Below are positions 44,601 through 57,773 of a DNA stretch of 64,000 nucleotides, one piece after another. The stretch's first letter is position 1. Each line of letters begins with the position of its first letter. A program made the translations under genes and the position numbers. The notes under the pieces were generated by a model that was not told where the DNA came from, did not search any database, and was given only the letters and a program-made list of their open reading frames with translations. Source of the stretch: Gibbula magus (Eukaryota > Mollusca > Gastropoda > Trochida > Trochidae); assembly GCA_936450465.1 (NCBI GenBank), contig OW388297.1, positions 48,374,130 through 48,438,129 of the forward strand, in the 5' to 3' direction.

Positions 44601-47600
44601 AATTGATCATGATGAGCATATAGAATTCAAATTGGTCATGATTGGCATATAGAATTCAAATTGGTCATGATTGGCATATAGAATTCAAATTGATCATGAT
44701 GAGCATATAGAATGTTAATTGATCATGATGAGCATATAGAATTCAAATTGATTATGATGAGCATATAGAATGCAAATTGATAATGATGGGCAAATATAAT
44801 GAAAATTGATAATAATGAGCATATAGAATGCAAATTGATAATGATGGGCATATAGAATGCAAATTGATAATGATGAGCATATGGAATGCAAATTGATAAT
44901 GATGAGCATATAGAATTCAAATTGATCAAGATGAGCCTATAGAATTCAAACTGATCATGATGGGCAAATAGAATTCAAATTGATCATGATGGGCATATAG
45001 AATTCAAACTGATCATGATGGGCAAATAGAATTCAAATTGATCATGATGATCATATAGAATGTAAATTGATCATGATGAGCATATATAATTCAAACTGAT
45101 CATGATGAGCATATAGAATGTAAATTGATCACGATGAGCATATAGAATGCAAATTGATCATGATGGGCATATATAATGCAAATTGATCATGATGGGCAAA
45201 TAGAATTCAAATTGATCACGATGAGCATATAGAGTGTAAATTGATCACGATGAGCATATAGAATGTGAATTGATCATGATGAACATATAAAATCTAAATT
45301 GATCATGATGAGCATATAGAATCCAAATTGATCATGATGGGCATATAGAATGCAAATTGATCATGATGGGCAAATAGAATTCAAATTGATCATGACGGGC
45401 ATATAGAATTCAAACAGATCATGATGGGCAAATAGAATTCAAATTGATCATGATGGGCATATCGAATTCAAACTGATCATGAAGGGTAAATAGAATTCAA
45501 ATTGATCATGATGGGCATATAGAATTCAAATTGATCATGATGGGCATATAGAATGAAAATTGATCGTGATGAGCATATATAATGCAAATTGATCATGATG
45601 AACATATAAAATGTAAAATGGTCATAATGAGCATATGGAATGTAAATTGATCATGATGAGCATATGGAATGCAAATTGATCACGATGAGCATATAGAATC
45701 TAAATTGATCATGATGAGCATATAGAATCCAAATTGATCATGATGGGCATATAGAATTCAAATTGATCAAGGTGGACATATGGAATGCAAATTGATCATG
45801 ATGGGCATGTAGAATGCAAATTGATCATAATGGGCATATAGAACTCAAATTGATAACGATGAGCATATAGAATTCAAATTGATAATAATGAGCATATAAA
45901 CTTCAAATTGATCATGATGAGCATATAGAATGTAAATTTATCACGATGGGCATATAGAATGCAAATTGATAATGATGAGCGTATAGAATGCAAATTGATC
46001 ATGATGAGCATATAGAATGTAAATTGATCACGATGGGCATATAGAATGCAAATTGATAATGATGAGCATGATGAGCATATAGAATGCAAATTGATAATGA
46101 AGAGCATATAGAATTCAAATTGATCATGATGGGCAAATAGAATGCAAATTGATAATGATGGGCATATAGAATTCAAATTGATAATGATCGGCATATACAC
46201 TGAAATTTGATCATGATGAGCATATAGAATTCAAATTGATAATGATGGGCAAATAGAATTCCAATTAATCATGATAAGCGTATAAAATGGAAATTTATCA
46301 TGATGGGCATATAGAATGCAAATTGATCACGATGGGCATATAGAATGCAAATTGATAATGATGAGCATATAGAATGAAAATTGATCGTGATGAGCATATT
46401 GAATTTAAATTGATCATGGTGGGCATATAGAATGCAAAGTGATCATGATGGGCATATAGAATTCAAATTGATCACGAGGGGCATTTGGAATGCAAATTGA
46501 TGATGATGAGCATATAGAATTCAAATATGATCATGATGAGCATATAGAATGAAAATTTATCGTGATGAGCATATAGAATGCAAATTGATCATGATGGGTA
46601 TATAGAATGCAAATTGATCATGATTGGCATATTGAATGTAAATTGATCACGATGGGCATATTGAATGGAAATTGATCATGATGGGCATATATAATGCAAA
46701 TTGATCACGATGGGCATATAGAATGCAAATTGATCACGATGGGCATATAGAATGTAAATTGATCCTGATGAGCATATAGAATTCAAATTGATAATGATGG
46801 GCATATAGAAGTCAAATTGATAATGATGGGCATATATAATGCAAAATGATAATGATGAGCATTTAGAATTCAAATATGAGCATGATGAGCATATATAATG
46901 CAAATTGATAATGATGAGCATATAGAATTCAAATTGATCATGATGGGCATATAGAATTCAAATTGATCACGATGAGCATATAGAATGTAAATTGATCACG
47001 ATGAGCATATACAATGCAAATTGATAATGATGAGGATACATAATTCAAATATGATCATGATGAGCATATAGAATGCAAATTGATCATGATGGGTAAAAAG
47101 AATGCAAAGTGATAATGATGAGCATATAGAATGCAAATTGATCATGATGGGCATATAGAATTCAAATTGATCATGGAGGGCATATAGATTTCAAATTGAT
47201 GATGATGAGCATATAGAATGTAAATTGATCATGATGAGCATATACAATGCAAATTGATAATGATGAGGATACAGAATTCAAATATGATCAAGATGAGCAT
47301 ATAGAATGTAAATTGATCACGATGAGCATATACAATGCAAATTGATAATGATGAGGATACATAATTCAAATATGATCATGATGAGCATATAGAATGCAAA
47401 TTGATCATGATGGGTAAAAAGAATGCAAAGTGATAATGATGAGCATATTGAATGTAAATTGATCACGATGGGCATATTGAATGGAAATTGATCATGATGG
47501 GCATATATAATGCAAATTGATCACGATGGGCATATAGAATGCAAATTGATCACGATGGGCATATAGAATGTAAATTGATCCTGATGAGCATATAGAATTC

Positions 47601-50600
47601 AAATTGATAATGATGGGCATATAGAAGTCAAATTGATAATGATGGGCATATATAATGCAAAATGATAATGATGAGCATTTAGAATTCAAATATGAGCATG
47701 ATGAGCATATATAATGCAAATTGATAATGATGAGCATATAGAATTCAAATTGATCATGATGGGCATATAGAATTCAAATTGATCACGATGAGCATATAGA
47801 ATGTAAATTGATCACGATGAGCATATACAATGCAAATTGATAATGATGAGGATACATAATTCAAATATGATCATGATGAGCATATAGAATGCAAATTGAT
47901 CATGATGGGTAAAAAGAATGCAAAGTGATAATGATGAGCATATAGAATGCAAATTGATCATGATGGGCATATAGAATTCAAATTGATCATGGAGGGCATA
48001 TAGATTTCAAATTGATGATGATGAGCATATAGAATGTAAATTGATCATGATGAGCATATACAATGCAAATTGATAATGATGAGGATACAGAATTCAAATA
48101 TGATCAAGATGAGCATATAGAATGTAAATTGATCACGATGAGCATATACAATGCAAATTGATAATGATGAGGATACAGAATTCAAATATGATCATGATGA
48201 GCATATAGAATCCAAATTGATCATGATGGGTAAATAGAATGCAAAGTGATAATGATGAGCATATAGAATGCAAATTGATCATGATGGGCATATAGAATTC
48301 AAATTGATCATGGAGGGCATATAGAATTCAAATTGATGATGATGAGCATATAGAATGTAAATTGATCACGATGAGCATATACAATGCAAATTGATAATGA
48401 TGAGGATACAGAATTCAAATATGATCATGATGGGCATATAGAATTCAAATTGATCATGGAGGGCATATAAAAGTCAAATTGATGATGATGAGCATATAGA
48501 ATGTAAATTGATCACGATGAGCATATACAATGCAAATTGATAATGATGAGGATACAGAATTCAAATATGATCATGATGAGGATACAGAATTCAAATATGA
48601 TCATGATGGGAATATAGAATCCAAATTGATCATGATGGGTAAATAGAATGCAAATTGATCATGATGGGCATATAGAATCCAAATTGATCATGATGGGTAA
48701 ATATAATGCAAATTGATCACGATGGGCATATAGAATCCAAATTGATCATGATGGGCAAATAGAATGCAAATTGATCATGATGGGCATATAGAATCCAAAT
48801 TGATCATGATGGGCAAATAGAATAAAAATTGATCATGATGGGCATATATAATGCAAATTGATCATGATGAGCATATAAAATTCAAATTGATCATGATGGG
48901 CAAATAGAATGTAAATTGATAATGATGAGCAGATAGAATTCAAATTGATCATGATGGGCATATAGAATGCAAATTGATAATGATGAGCAGATAGAATGCA
49001 AATTGATAATGATGGGCATATAGAATGCAAATTGATCATGATGGGCATATAGAATCCAAATTGATCATGATGGGCAAATAGAAAGCAAATCGATAATGAT
49101 GGGCATATATAATGCAAATTGATCATGATGAGCATATAGAATTCAAATTGATCATGATGGGCAAATAGAATGCAAATTGATCGTGATGAGCATATATAAT
49201 GCAAATTGATCATGATGGGCAAATAGAATGCAAATTGATCGTTATGAGCATATATAATGCAAATTGATCAAGATGGGCATATAGAATGCAAATTGATAAT
49301 GATGAGCATATAGAATTCAAATTGATCATGATTGGCAAATAGAATTCAAATTGATCATGATGAGCATATATAATGCAAATTGATCATGATGAGCATACAG
49401 AATTCAAATTGATCATGATGGGCAAATAGAATGCAAATTGATCATGATGGGCATACATAATTCAAATTGATACTGATGAGCAGATATAATGCAAATTGAT
49501 AATGATGAGCATAGAGAATTCAAATTGATAATGATGGGCATATATAATGCAAATTGATCATGATGAGCATATAGAATTCAAATTGATCATGATGGGCAAA
49601 TAGAATTCAAATTGATCATGATAAGCGTATAAAATGCAAATTGATCATGATGAGCATATAGAATACAAATTGATAATGATGAGCAGATAGAATTCCAACT
49701 GATCCCGATGGGCATAAATAATTCCAATTGATCATGATGGGCATATAGAATGCAAATTGATCATGATTAGCATATAGAATTCCAATTGATCATGATGGGC
49801 AGATAGAATGCAAATTGATCATGATGAGCATATAGAATTCCAATTGATCATGATGGGCATATAGAATGCAAATTGATCACGGTGACCATATACAATGCAA
49901 ATTGATCAAGATGAGCACATCGAATTCAATTGATAACGATGGGCATATAGAATTCAAATTGATCATAATGGTTATATAGAATCCAAATTGATCATGTTTG
50001 GCACATAAAATGCAAATTGATCATGATGAGCATATAGAATGAAAATGGATCATGATAGGCATATATAATGCAAATTGAACACGATGAGCATATAGAATTC
50101 CAATTGATCACGATGAGCATAAAGAATGCAAATTGATCACGATGAGCATATATAATGCAAATTGGTCATGATGAGCATATAGAATGAAAATTAATCATGA
50201 TGAGCATATAGATTAAAAATGGATCATGATAGGCAAATAGAATGCAAATTGATCATGATGAGCATTTAGAATGCAAATTGATCATGATGAGAATATAGAA
50301 TGCAAATTGATCATGATGGGCATATAGAATGTAAATTGATAACGATGAGCATATGAAATGCAAATTGATCACGGTGAGCATATTGAATGTAAATTGATCA
50401 TGATGAGAATATAGAATGCAAATTGATCATAATGGGCATATAGAATGTAAATTGATCATAATGGGCATATAGAATCCAAATTGATCATGTTTGGCACATA
50501 ACATGCAAATTGATCATGATGAGCATATAGAATGAAAATGGATCATGATAGGCATATATAATGCGAATTGTTCATGGTGAGTATAAAGAATGCAAATTAA

Positions 50601-51455
50601 TCATGATGGGCAAATCAAATGATAAATGACCACGATGAGCATATAATAATTCAAATTGATCATGATGAATATATAATAATTCAAATTGATCATGATAGGC
50701 ATATAGAATCCAAATTGATCATGATAGGCATATAGAATCCGAATTGATCATGATAAGCGTATAAAATGCACATTGATCATGATGAGCATATAGAATGCAA
50801 ATTGATCATGATGAATATCTAGAATGCAAATACATTAATGGGGGCATATAAAATGCAAAATTATCACGACGAGCATTTAGAATGCAAATCTATCAAGATC
50901 AGCATATAGAATGCAAATTGATCAAGATCAGCATTTAGAATGCGAATTGATCATGACGAGTATATAAGAATTAAAATTGATCAAGATGAGCATATAGAAT
51001 GCAAATTGATCATGATGAACATACAGAATGCAAATTGATCATGATGGGCATGTAGAATGCAATGATCATAATGAGTATATAGAAAGCAAATTGAAAATGA
51101 TGAGCAAATAGAATGCACATTGATCATGATGAGCATATAGAAAGCAAATTGATCATGATGAGTATATAAGATTTCAATTTGATCATGATGAGCATATAGA
51201 ATGCAAATTGATCCGATGATCAGATAGAATCCAAATTGATCACGATAAGCTTATAAAATACAAATTGATCATGATGAGCATATAGAATGCAAATAGATCA
51301 TAATTAGCAAATAGAATGCAAATTGATCATGATGGGCATATGCAATCCAAATATATCATAATGAGCATACATAATGCAAAATAATCATGATGAGCATATA
51401 GAATGCAAATTGATCATGATGAGCATATAAAATGAAAATTGATCATGATGAGTAC
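41640..51455. repeat. 29-bp satellite array 2, in intron 1 of gene 2
   Basis: About 338 copies of the same 29-bp family as array 1, and about twice as long. Variants differ in mix from array 1: GAATTCAAAT often replaces GAATGCAAAT, creating EcoRI-like GAATTC, and GATAATG replaces GATCATG. Higher-order blocks recur, for example a block with GGCAATGACAAGAG near 41724 and again near 42680 (about 957 bp, 33 units), a block at 46676 repeated at 47492 (816 bp), and a 232-bp block near 44025/44258. The right border has the same flank as array 1, so both arrays occupy the same intronic site in paralogous genes. Confidence 0.95.
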
Positions 51456-51539
51456 AATATATACATGGGTCTTGATTAGGGGTCACACATGCCCAAATAA
51501 ACAATTCATAATCCTCACTGGATAAAGAATCTCTACACA

Positions 51540-51850
51540 AAAGAATCCTGATTAAGATATTGAGTATAGGATGGAAGGAATCATATTGAATTGAGGGTGG
51601 AAGTGAACTCTAATGAGTTTAATATCCAAATGAATCCTTATGAAGATAGAATGGAAATAGTTCATGATGGGCATATACGGTGGAAAAGAATCATAATCTG
51701 CATAGAATGGAAATGAATCCTAACCGAAAAAGGGTGGAAACGAATCCTCATGCGTACATGATGGAAATGAATCGTAAAGAGTTTAGGATGGATATGAACC
51801 CTGATTAAAATAGAATGGAAATGAATCCTAATGTACGGATGAATGACACA
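51540..51850. repeat. 27-bp minisatellite to the right of array 2
   Basis: Paralogous copy of 7310-7570, between array 2 and exon 1 of gene 2, with the same units in the same order. Confidence 0.7.
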
Positions 51851-51961
51851 ATATGGCCGAATTTTGATCTGTCCTATTCTGCATCTTCCGGTTGTTCTAT
51901 ACGCAACATTTTCTTTTTGAAAACAGTGAAACAGTTCAATAATTTGATGAAAGAAACTTAC

Positions 51962-52268
51962 GAACACGTTTCCAGGTTCCTTCTTCCTCCAAACCTACTG
52001 TATGGTTGGTTAGATGCTGTGAGTGCATCGTACATCTCCGGTCCTCATCTTTGTAGGAGAAAGACAAACACTGCGGATTCTGATGGCACAGAACTCCACA
52101 GCGTATTATGCTCATCACTTTATGTTCGACTACATCAGATTCAGAATCCACAGTCGTTCCTTCATACACTAACTGTTGCTTTTCTTTCTTAAAGAACGAA
52201 ATGAAACTTGAATTTGACATCTTCAGGAATATCAAGCAAAACAATACGAACTTTAAATATGGTAACAT
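51962..52268 (-). CDS. Gene 2 exon 1: signal peptide plus PAN/apple-like module
   Basis: Encodes residues 1-102 plus one base. The N-terminus has a short polar start, then a hydrophobic core (FVLFCLIFL, residues 7-15), as in a cleaved signal peptide. Residues about 33-102 have a PAN/apple-like spacing of cysteines (C57, C61, C67, C79) with the motif CLSFSYKDED between the third and fourth; PAN modules bind proteins or glycans in secreted molecules. The exon ends in a consensus donor, C|GTAAGT (phase 1), which matches the two leading bases of the sushi exon. The ATG at 52268 is chosen because it opens the signal peptide and is conserved in gene 1, as is the AGGAGAC preceding it. The PAN call rests on cysteine pattern and context, so another small disulfide module is possible. 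Confidence 0.78.
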
Positions 52269-52350
52269 GTCTCCTTCCTAGATAGGGTTTCCAAGATCTG
52301 AATGGTACTCTTGTTCAAACGTCACTTGATAGAGTAAAAAATGAATGATA

Positions 52351-52360
52351 CATAATATAT
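52351..52360 (-). promoter_or_regulatory. Possible TATA-like element upstream of gene 2
   Basis: Same ATATATTATG string, about 85 bases before the gene 2 ATG. The whole stretch between it and the ATG is nearly identical to gene 1, which fits either a promoter and 5' UTR or merely a recent duplication. Confidence 0.22.
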
Positions 52361-52799
52361 GTTTCTGTTGTGTTCAGCGACCATACGACGATAATGAAAT
52401 CGTTACATTGAAAAAGTTATTTTCGCTTTATCAAATAGAATATGAAACGTCAATTAACATATACGTCAGTCAATACATAACGACTTGCCAAACTATCTGA
52501 TCTAAACATAAACTCGTGAAAGTAGTCCTCATGAATGAAGGTTAAATGTGGACATCCAAGCAAATATGGCTGTACTGGGTCATTACAGGTTTGAGACTGG
52601 CTCAATTATCGAAAGCATCCTGAAGGCTTGGGTATTCTAACTGTGATCTCAAGATCCAGATGGATAAATGTCAAGGACAAAACATTTAAATGTACAAACT
52701 ATATCTTACTTGGATTGTCACATAAATAGGTATAATTATTATTTAAATTGCATACATATTTAAGGAGTTATATTCCCTAGAATTTAGCTGTCAGAAGGT

Positions 52800-53290
52800 A
52801 AATCTACAATTTATAACCCACATTGACCAATGTGTCTGCACATCAGTTTCTAGAGTTTTAGTTTATCGTGTTAGACAAAAAAAAAGGCTTTTAGGGTGCA
52901 TCCAGGTCTGCAATTTAAAATCCCCATTGGCTAAATAGAAAGTATACAACATTTCAAGTTTAAGCCTTTTCGTTCTAGAGAAAGAGATAACAAAAATAAT
53001 CGTTTAGGTCACGGCCAGTGAGACTCTTATTTGGGGCCACAGTGCACAAATTTATAAATTATAATCCCCCATTAGCCTTTGCGTTCTGGAGAAGAAGATT
53101 AAAATATATTTATTTTGGGTCACACATTCCAAAATAAACAATTTATAATCCCCATTGGATAAATAGTCTGTACGCAAAGTTTCAGTTTTCATTGGCCTTT
53201 TCGATCTAGAAAAGAATATGAACATAAATTTTAGGCCATGGCCTGTGAGGCCCAACACAAATCTTCAATTTATAATCCCCATTAGCAAAG
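52800..53290. repeat. Degenerate tandem repeat of about 130 bp, right copy
   Basis: Paralogue of 8470-9020 with one shorter unit. The run equivalent to the poly-C tract is only five C here. Confidence 0.7.
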
Positions 53291-54091
53291 AAGTCGAAGC
53301 AGCTTTACGGATGGATGGATGGATGCCGGACACCATGCCCATTGTGCTTTCAGGCCTGATGACTTAGAAACTGAACTTATGTGTCACAGACAATAACCCA
53401 ATGGGAGAATGCTGCAGTCAAATATGTTTGCAACAACATAATGCATAATTAAATACACTATCATAAATACTTTTCATTGCTAGCAAAGCGTTTTTTTAAG
53501 AATATTTGTGATGAACACATACAATGTGTGTAAATGAAATTTTGATACTTTGTATTCATAACACATTTGTTACATAATATTAAAATTGTTAGGCCAGTAT
53601 TCATTTAGTTAAAATAAATATATAAAATATTTCAATAACATTTTGTTTACTTTTGATACAGGGAATTTTATTGGCAGAGGACCGCACCGTTGATGTCAAC
53701 ATTCGTTTTTCCAATGGAATATTATGAAGTTTAAATCAACCATTCTGGCACCATCATACTTTTCCTGGGGTAGGCTCTATCCGCAGAATAAATATTCATC
53801 ATACTCGTTCACAATGTCATGTAAGCGAGCTGACTTATGATTTTTTAAATATTGGCATCATGTCAGATTGAATGAGCTGATTTATATAAATTTAAAAAAA
53901 TCACTTCATGTTAAGTGCCGTTTATATGATGAACACATGAAGGAAATTTTAGAATTACATGTACATGAGAATGATATACATTTAGATGTACTTATAACAA
54001 AATTGTCAGTAGTATATTTCTAAGCGCGTAAATAAACGGATGATACTGTCGATCTGTCATTAATTATGCAGCGTAATTCATAAATATGTAA

Positions 54092-54318
54092 AAGGGACAC
54101 TGCGTCGAGGATAAATATGAGATCAGACTTGCCTACATTTGCTGTTTAACGTGTCTGGTAACGAGTCATAGATCCCCAATTTCAGACAAGTGAAGTAATT
54201 AGTAATAAAACCTACTACATGTTAACAGTGAAGCGAAGTGTAACTCGTTAGCAGGTACGTTAATCAGCATAGGTAGATAACAGTGAGACTCATTTTTATC
54301 CTCGACGCAGTGTCCCTT
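54092..54318. mobile_element. MITE of 227 bp, right copy
   Basis: Paralogue of 9949-10175 with the same TIRs and TAA flanks. Confidence 0.7.
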
Positions 54319-54478
54319 TAATGTAGGCAAGACCTACGGGTTAGAAAGGTAGAGCAACTCATTAGAGAGTCAAGTGGATCGACATCTATTCATCTATCAT
54401 TTAGTGGAAAACAAAGGGATAATGACACCAGACCTAATTTTCTACAGTAGACAGACAGTCAGACCAGTTTTTAATATT

Positions 54479-54590
54479 CACATACTCTAGTTGATAACTC
54501 ACCGTAGCCAACTGAATTCCTCTCAGTTAGTCACTCGACCAGATATACCACTGACAAATAAAGAGAGTTACCTCTCCCATTCTATGTCCC
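54479..54590. repeat. Solo terminal repeat, right copy
   Basis: Paralogue of 10338-10445 in the segmental duplication. Confidence 0.65.
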
Positions 54591-55616
54591 CTGTTACCAC
54601 GTAAGATGTAATAAACGCGGTAAATTGTAATAACGCAGTAAGATGTAATAAATATAATGTGCAGTAAATTGTAATAGGGGGTGCGGTAAATTGTTCAGAT
54701 CAAAAGTGCGGTAAATTGTAATATGATGTGCGGTAAATTGTAATGACATCTTTGAAGAGGTTTTTGATATAGATAGGTATAGCTTGTGAGTAGAATACGC
54801 AAAATAAAACAAACTGATTATTTCGATAATTTATTGACAAAGTGTTCAGTTTGAAAGTGATGTAAATCAATGTTTTCTGTAAATTCTACACATATTTTTT
54901 GTTATAATTATGTTTATATCATAATAATTTCGAGCTTTTGAATTTACACATATTCCCGAATTTTGATTGGTCAAGAGCACGGCCATGTGATCACAATTTA
55001 CAAGTTTATTTCGTTGGAACTCAAAAATCGTTCATACATGTGTGAACATTTTCAAAGTCGTGTGAACGTTGACGGAATTACGTTCTCAGTTATGTCGCAG
55101 CTCCTCTCTCGCTATAATAAATCTTGTTTTAGTATTTTTAAAGATAATTGTTTACAAATTTCTGACTTGAATTGAATATATTCCTTAACAGTATTTCTTT
55201 TCACGTACAAGCGCCGTCAATATAACATAGATACTCAACTTTCTATACATAATAGACGAAACGATCATTCAAAGTTGGTTGTAGTTTCTTAATACCAGAG
55301 GAATTTGATAACATCTACTTTGTTGCTAAATACATGTCAATAATTGACCTTGATAAGGTGTATTATCTTCGAAATTGTGATGCTTTTTTGGAACTATTTA
55401 TCTTCGTGTCGGCACTTTTTCAAAGAATTTGTTACTGTGTGATCATGTTTAACTTTTCTTTTTGCCACAATGAAATTAAAACATACTATTTTTTCTATTG
55501 AAAACATATACCAATATAGACCATTGCGAAGTTGAGAATATTTTAAATAAAAACTTCATAGTTGGAAATCATATGAACTGAATGTCAGTTTGCGTGTTTG
55601 CAATTAAGAATTGAAT

Positions 55617-55826
55617 GTCAGTTTGTGTGTTTGCAATGGAAAATCAACGATGTCAAAGCCTCATTCAATATCTTGTGAACGAAGCGAGTTTGCTTGACAT
55701 CGTTCATTTTTCAATATTTTCCAACTTGACACATATTCCAGAATTTTGATTGGTGGAGAGCTCACAGGAGTTTGAATGAGGCTTTGACATCGTCCATTTC
55801 TATTGCAAGCACACAAACTGACAATA
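55617..55826. mobile_element. Small inverted-repeat element (MITE-like), right copy
   Basis: The arms run about 65 bp from GTCAGTTTGTGTGTTTGCAA through GATGTCAAAGCCTCATTCAA and fold back on each other at the right end. It is nearly a pure foldback element. Confidence 0.6.
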
Positions 55827-55974
55827 AAGTCTTAATTTACTCTCTAATTTATCGTATCATTTCTTTATTTTACTTAATTTCTCTGGGTAATTAAATGGTC
55901 ATCATGTGCAATTGGTACTCAATACGTTCACGTGCTTCTCAAGTCTCTTAAATTACAAATATAAAATATAGTCG

Positions 55975-57187
55975 CAAGTGACGATAAATGATTCACCCAA
56001 AGTCATTGTCCGTAACTATGTGATGTGTCTTAAAGGTGCATTGGGTGGCAGGAATTTTTTCTCCCAAATTTGAAAATTTACAATGTGTAAAATCGTCAAT
56101 ATGGCGGCGTAACAGTTAGACTTACACCTTTGACTCGATTGTACCTTTTGATGGCATTGAGATTGTGCATCTGTTGAGGCTGGTTTCAAGTCTCTAAGTG
56201 CATTTTGAAATATCGTTTGGGGTTGTTTTCTTTTGTTTTTGTTTTTTTAATTTTTTTTCTGCCTTCTTTTCTTCGTTGATCCCTGTTCAGTGTCATGTTA
56301 TCTAGTAGTCCTGGAACAATCACGCATTTACCGATTCAAGTTTTTGAGTTATGTCCCTTGAATCAAACGAAGTTAAAGAAAATCAAGATGGCGGCTAAAC
56401 CACGAATTCGTCATGATTTACTTTTTTCCTTGTATTGTTATTTTGTATCTTCTAAAAATAGATTTCAAGTCTTTGTGTTGATTTTGAAAATTTATTTTTT
56501 TGCATTTTTGTGCCATTTTCAGCCTTAATTTTGACCGAAAATGACTGTACGCGAACGATCTTATTATTGATTCCTGATTCCTGATACTAAACTTTAGTAT
56601 GCTACTCCTGAAAATATCATGCAATTATCTCTTAAGGTTTTGGGAATATTCGCCTTTAAATTTGTAAAAAGTTCAAAGTCACCCTACTTTGAAAGGTCAC
56701 GGTGAAAAAAGTATTAGGAGTTCGCTCAAAAAGCAACAAACTTTTTATTCCTCATTGCTTCAGCTCTCAGATGCAAATATCTTCAGAAGGGTGTTCCCGC
56801 AAAAGTGCATAGGGTCGGAAAATTTTAAGTTAAAAAAGTCAATATGGCGTCGAAACCACATGACGTACCATTTCGCCCTGATTTCCCTTTTCACTCTCAT
56901 TGCGTATGTGCATCTTTTAAAAAGGGTTTCACGTCTCTAAGTGCAATTTTAATGTTTTTCCCATGTTAAGAATCGAGATTTGGATTGGAACTGGACCTCA
57001 AATGGCTTGACCGATTGGACCAAAAACCTTCGCAGTTCTATTCCACATTAAGGACTATCAGCATGTCAAATTTGGTTGCATTTGCTTAAGCCGTTTTGGC
57101 TGAATCTTGCTAACAAAATTCGTGAAATAATAATAATAAACACGCCAAAAACAATAAGGATTCTGCCCCAAAGGGCTGAATCCTTAC
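55975..57187 (+). mobile_element. Unclassified hairpin-ended repeat, copy 4 (most complete)
   Basis: About 1.2 kb. The left end has TATAGTCGCAAGTGACGATA. The right end has a GCCGTTTTGGCTGAATC stretch and then a terminal hairpin of AAGGATTCTGCCC with GGGCTGAATCCTT. No transposase is visible. A 3' terminal hairpin recalls Helitron-like or other hairpin-ended elements, but no diagnostic end or protein is present. Confidence 0.6.
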
Positions 57188-57200
57188 AAATACAACATGT

Positions 57201-57264
57201 TTGAGCGGATTCGAACATGCAGTCCTACCCTACCCAACACTAAACTACACTACCAATAGACCAC
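57201..57264 (-). repeat. tRNA-like sequence (SINE head or tRNA pseudogene)
   Basis: The minus strand shows a box A-like TGGTCTATTGG and box B GTTCGAATCC about 45 bp later, the spacing of a tRNA. I could not assemble a clean cloverleaf or assign an anticodon. Confidence 0.4.
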
Positions 57265-57773
57265 AATGAATTTCTGCTATTTGTATTCATGCTTCTATAG
57301 CTGTGGTGTTTTGAGCTCTGCAATTTACCACGACAGAAAAGAGTTCTGCTAGTTGTCAACTCATGTGTCTATTTTTTTTGTACATAACCATATTTTCTCA
57401 CAACCATATTCTCCTTCCCTATACTTCTTTTCCGTTTATCTATCCTGCATAAACTTCATGTGATTGCATGTCTTGAAAACATTTCGCTTGCACATCATAA
57501 TATTTTCATGTACTAATCTTGCGTTTATACATTTTTAGTTTGTTGATTTTCTAAAATAATCCTCCCTTTGGCATGGGTACTATTATATATACTTCTGTTG
57601 AATTTTGTTGAAATTCGTATTCAGTACGTTTAATTGCATTACTCTTGGTTTAAATCGTTTATATACTTCTCCTGACGCTGCAAATTTTGCGCAAACGTCC
57701 GTCATGCTCTCATTGACACCCAGTGCTTAAAATACTAGTCTGATATTCCCCTTATGCATATATTATTCCTGTA

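Larger units (their letters stand above)
23065..52268 (-). other. Gene 2: complete five-exon PAN-sushi-galectin gene
   Basis: The locus runs from the ATG at 52268 to the TGA at 23426, with an AATAAA signal at 23070-23065. Coding exons are 52268-51962, 36740-36559, 27427-27342, 26748-26550 and 23545-23426 (307+182+86+199+120 = 894 nt, 297 residues). Intron phases are 1, 0, 2 and 0, and each acceptor fits the preceding donor. Predicted layout: signal peptide about 1-20, PAN/apple-like about 33-102, sushi/CCP about 104-163, galectin CRD 164-297. Intron 1 (15.2 kb) holds a satellite array and a DIRS-like element. Intron 2 (9.1 kb) holds Gypsy and pogo debris, and intron 4 (3.0 kb) a Penelope-like element. 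Galectins normally lack a signal peptide, so secretion by the classical route is an inference from exon 1. No transcript evidence is available. Unseen extra exons are possible in introns 1 and 2, but the frame closes without them. Confidence 0.82.
51456..57010. repeat. Segmental duplication, right copy (gene 2 5' region)
   Basis: Partner of 7226-12796. It has an extra 70-bp piece near 52625-52690 and lacks the poly-C expansion and the 128-bp duplication of the left copy. Confidence 0.9.

Noticed and set aside
51662..51967. Minus-strand frame continuing from exon 1 into IRIHFHSILIRVHIHP-type residues (also 7419-7724)
   Set aside because: It lies beyond the conserved GTAAGT donor and reads the 27-bp minisatellite. 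27 is a multiple of 3, so the frame stays open by chance.
57201..57264. Functional tRNA gene
   Set aside because: Box A and box B are present, but I could not fold a paired acceptor stem or assign an anticodon, so it was listed only as tRNA-like.
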